Positions 63,133 to 64,000 of a stretch of DNA of 64,000 nucleotides are shown in pieces (within the stretch, counting starts at the first letter, position 1; the number at the start of each line of letters is the position of its first letter). The stretch comes from Pantoea rwandensis (lineage in GTDB: Bacteria; Pseudomonadota; Gammaproteobacteria; Enterobacterales; Enterobacteriaceae), in contig NZ_MLFR01000018.1 of assembly GCF_002095475.1 (NCBI RefSeq), forward strand, positions 1 through 64,000. The letters are read 5' to 3'. The position numbers and the translations under genes are program-made. The notes below the pieces were generated by a model. That model was not told the DNA's origin. It saw only the letters and a program-made list of their open reading frames with translations, and made no database searches.

Positions 63133-64000
63133 TTAGTCAGCGGCAAAGACGCGTGTGCTCAGAAAATCGATCAACGCACGGACTTTAGGCGAGGGGTGTT
63201 TACTGGCGGGCCACAGCAGATGGAACACATTGCGATGGCAGGCGTAATCACTCAGGACCTCACACAGCGTGCCCTGTGCCAGTGCTTCACGTACTGCGAA
63301 GTCAGGCAGCATGGCGATACCTAAACCGCGCAGGGCAAAACAGACGCGAGTCTCAATGTTGTTACACACCATGCTAACCGGCAATTCCAGTTCATGCTCA
63401 TCCTCATAACCGCGCAGCACCCACCGTTCAAGCTTGCCGGTGGTGTTGAAGCGGTAATGCAAACAGGCATGCTGTTGTAACGCTTCAGGAGTCTGTGGCG
63501 TACCCTGACGAGCCAGATAGTCGGGTGACGCTACGGCAATGGAGTATGCGTAGCCGAGTTTGCGCGCTGACAGACGGGAGTCGGTTGGCGGACCGCCGCG
63601 CATCACCGCGTCATACCCCTCGGCTATCACGTCCACCAGGCGATCGCTGAAGTCGAGGTCGAGCTGAATATCAGGGTAGGCCGCCATAAAATCGCCCAAA
63701 GCCGGTAAAATCAATGAGCTAACGATGGGCAAACTCAATTTCAATCTTCCGGTAGGACGCTGCGCCGCCTGCGATAGCTCGCTCTCGGCGGCTTCAATTT
63801 CGGCAAGAATACGCCTGCTGCGCTCCAGAAACAGCATGCCTTCAGCCGTTAATGTGATGCTGCGTGTGCTGCGATGAAATAACCGCACCCCCAGCTTATC
63901 CTCCAGCCGGGCGATACTCTTTCCGACGGCTGAGGCGGTGACACCAAGATGTCGACCTGCCGCAACAAAACTGCGCGTTTCCGCGACCTGCACAAACACC
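63133..64000 (-). CDS. LysR-family regulator, 5' end outside window
   Basis: At least 288 aa are present. The winged helix-turn-helix is SFVAAGRHLGVTASAVGKSI (near the start), followed by the linker helix and the substrate-binding domain (LKLSLPIVSSLILPALGDFM). About ten N-terminal residues (usually M-D-R-L-x-x-M-x) are missing because the gene runs off the window at 64000; GTG at 63999 is a Val codon, not the start. It resembles LysR regulators of small oxidoreductases and efflux proteins. The dehydrogenase downstream on the same strand is a possible target. Confidence 0.88.
   Translation of the reverse strand, partial: VFVQVAETRSFVAAGRHLGVTASAVGKSIARLEDKLGVRLFHRSTRSITLTAEGMLFLERSRRILAEIEAAESELSQAAQRPTGRLKLSLPIVSSLILPALGDFMAAYPDIQLDLDFSDRLVDVIAEGYDAVMRGGPPTDSRLSARKLGYAYSIAVASPDYLARQGTPQTPEALQQHACLHYRFNTTGKLERWVLRGYEDEHELELPVSMVCNNIETRVCFALRGLGIAMLPDFAVREALAQGTLCEVLSDYACHRNVFHLLWPASKHPSPKVRALIDFLSTRVFAAD

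Overview
The window reads as chromosomal DNA from the replication-terminus half of an Enterobacterales genome, most probably Pantoea or a close relative in Erwiniaceae. This rests on three things. Many products align closely (from memory of the families) with E. coli or Klebsiella proteins (AraBAFGHC, YdgJ, Add, MalYXI, YdgA, ManA, FumC, Tus, YdcO/SutR, YncD, Dld). The block ydgJ-add-malYXI-ydgA-manA-fumC-tus keeps the E. coli terminus order. There is also a complete pqqABCDEF operon, typical of glucose-oxidising plant-associated enterics. No rRNA, tRNA, prophage, insertion sequence or CRISPR array was seen.

Layout. 0-9.7 kb: L-arabinose genes (araBA leftward; araFGH and araC rightward from a shared control region; no araD in the window), the oxidoreductase ydgJ, and palindromic/tandem intergenic repeats. 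9.7-20.3 kb: add, malYX with divergent malI and two MalI-type operators, ydgA, manA, fumC and tus with a Ter site in its promoter. 20.4-27.3 kb: an MFS transporter and an oqxR-oqxBA-rarA multidrug efflux locus. 27.4-34.8 kb: a barnase/barstar pair followed tail-to-tail by srfABC, a poorly understood three-gene system (membrane-anchored protein, actin-like ATPase, P-loop protein). 35-40.1 kb: ydcO/sutR, a MarR regulator with an isochorismatase-like hydrolase, and pqqU (yncD), the TonB-dependent PQQ receptor. 40.4-42 kb: an AT-rich patch with three small genes (DUF3606, AriR-like, TetR). 42.2-46.8 kb: a dehydrogenase coupled to an AraC regulator, an extra long-form leuA, and an orphan sulfonate-type binding protein. 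46.8-53.5 kb: an M19 dipeptidase and pqqABCDEF. 53.7-57 kb: a YceI protein, about 1 kb of non-coding composite repeats, and dld. 57.3-62.2 kb: a seven-gene, probably CRP-controlled operon encoding an ascorbate-type PTS, a phosphofructokinase-like kinase, a class II aldolase, a small coiled protein and a second P-loop kinase. This looks like a complete import-phosphorylate-cleave route for an unidentified sugar. 62.2-64 kb: a DUF1932-type dehydrogenase and a LysR regulator cut by the window edge.

Five otherwise good genes (araF, araG, manA, pqqF and the TetR gene) are each broken by a one-base gain or loss in a short G, C or T run. Because all five are of the same kind, base-calling error is at least as likely as true inactivation, and the affected pathways (arabinose uptake, mannose-6-P isomerase, PQQ protease) should not be declared lost from this sequence alone.

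The best candidates for under-described biology are the PTS/PFK/aldolase operon, the srfABC trio, PQQ synthesis together with PqqU, the composite repeats, and a 21-bp-spaced direct repeat upstream of leuA that looks like an AraC-family operator.
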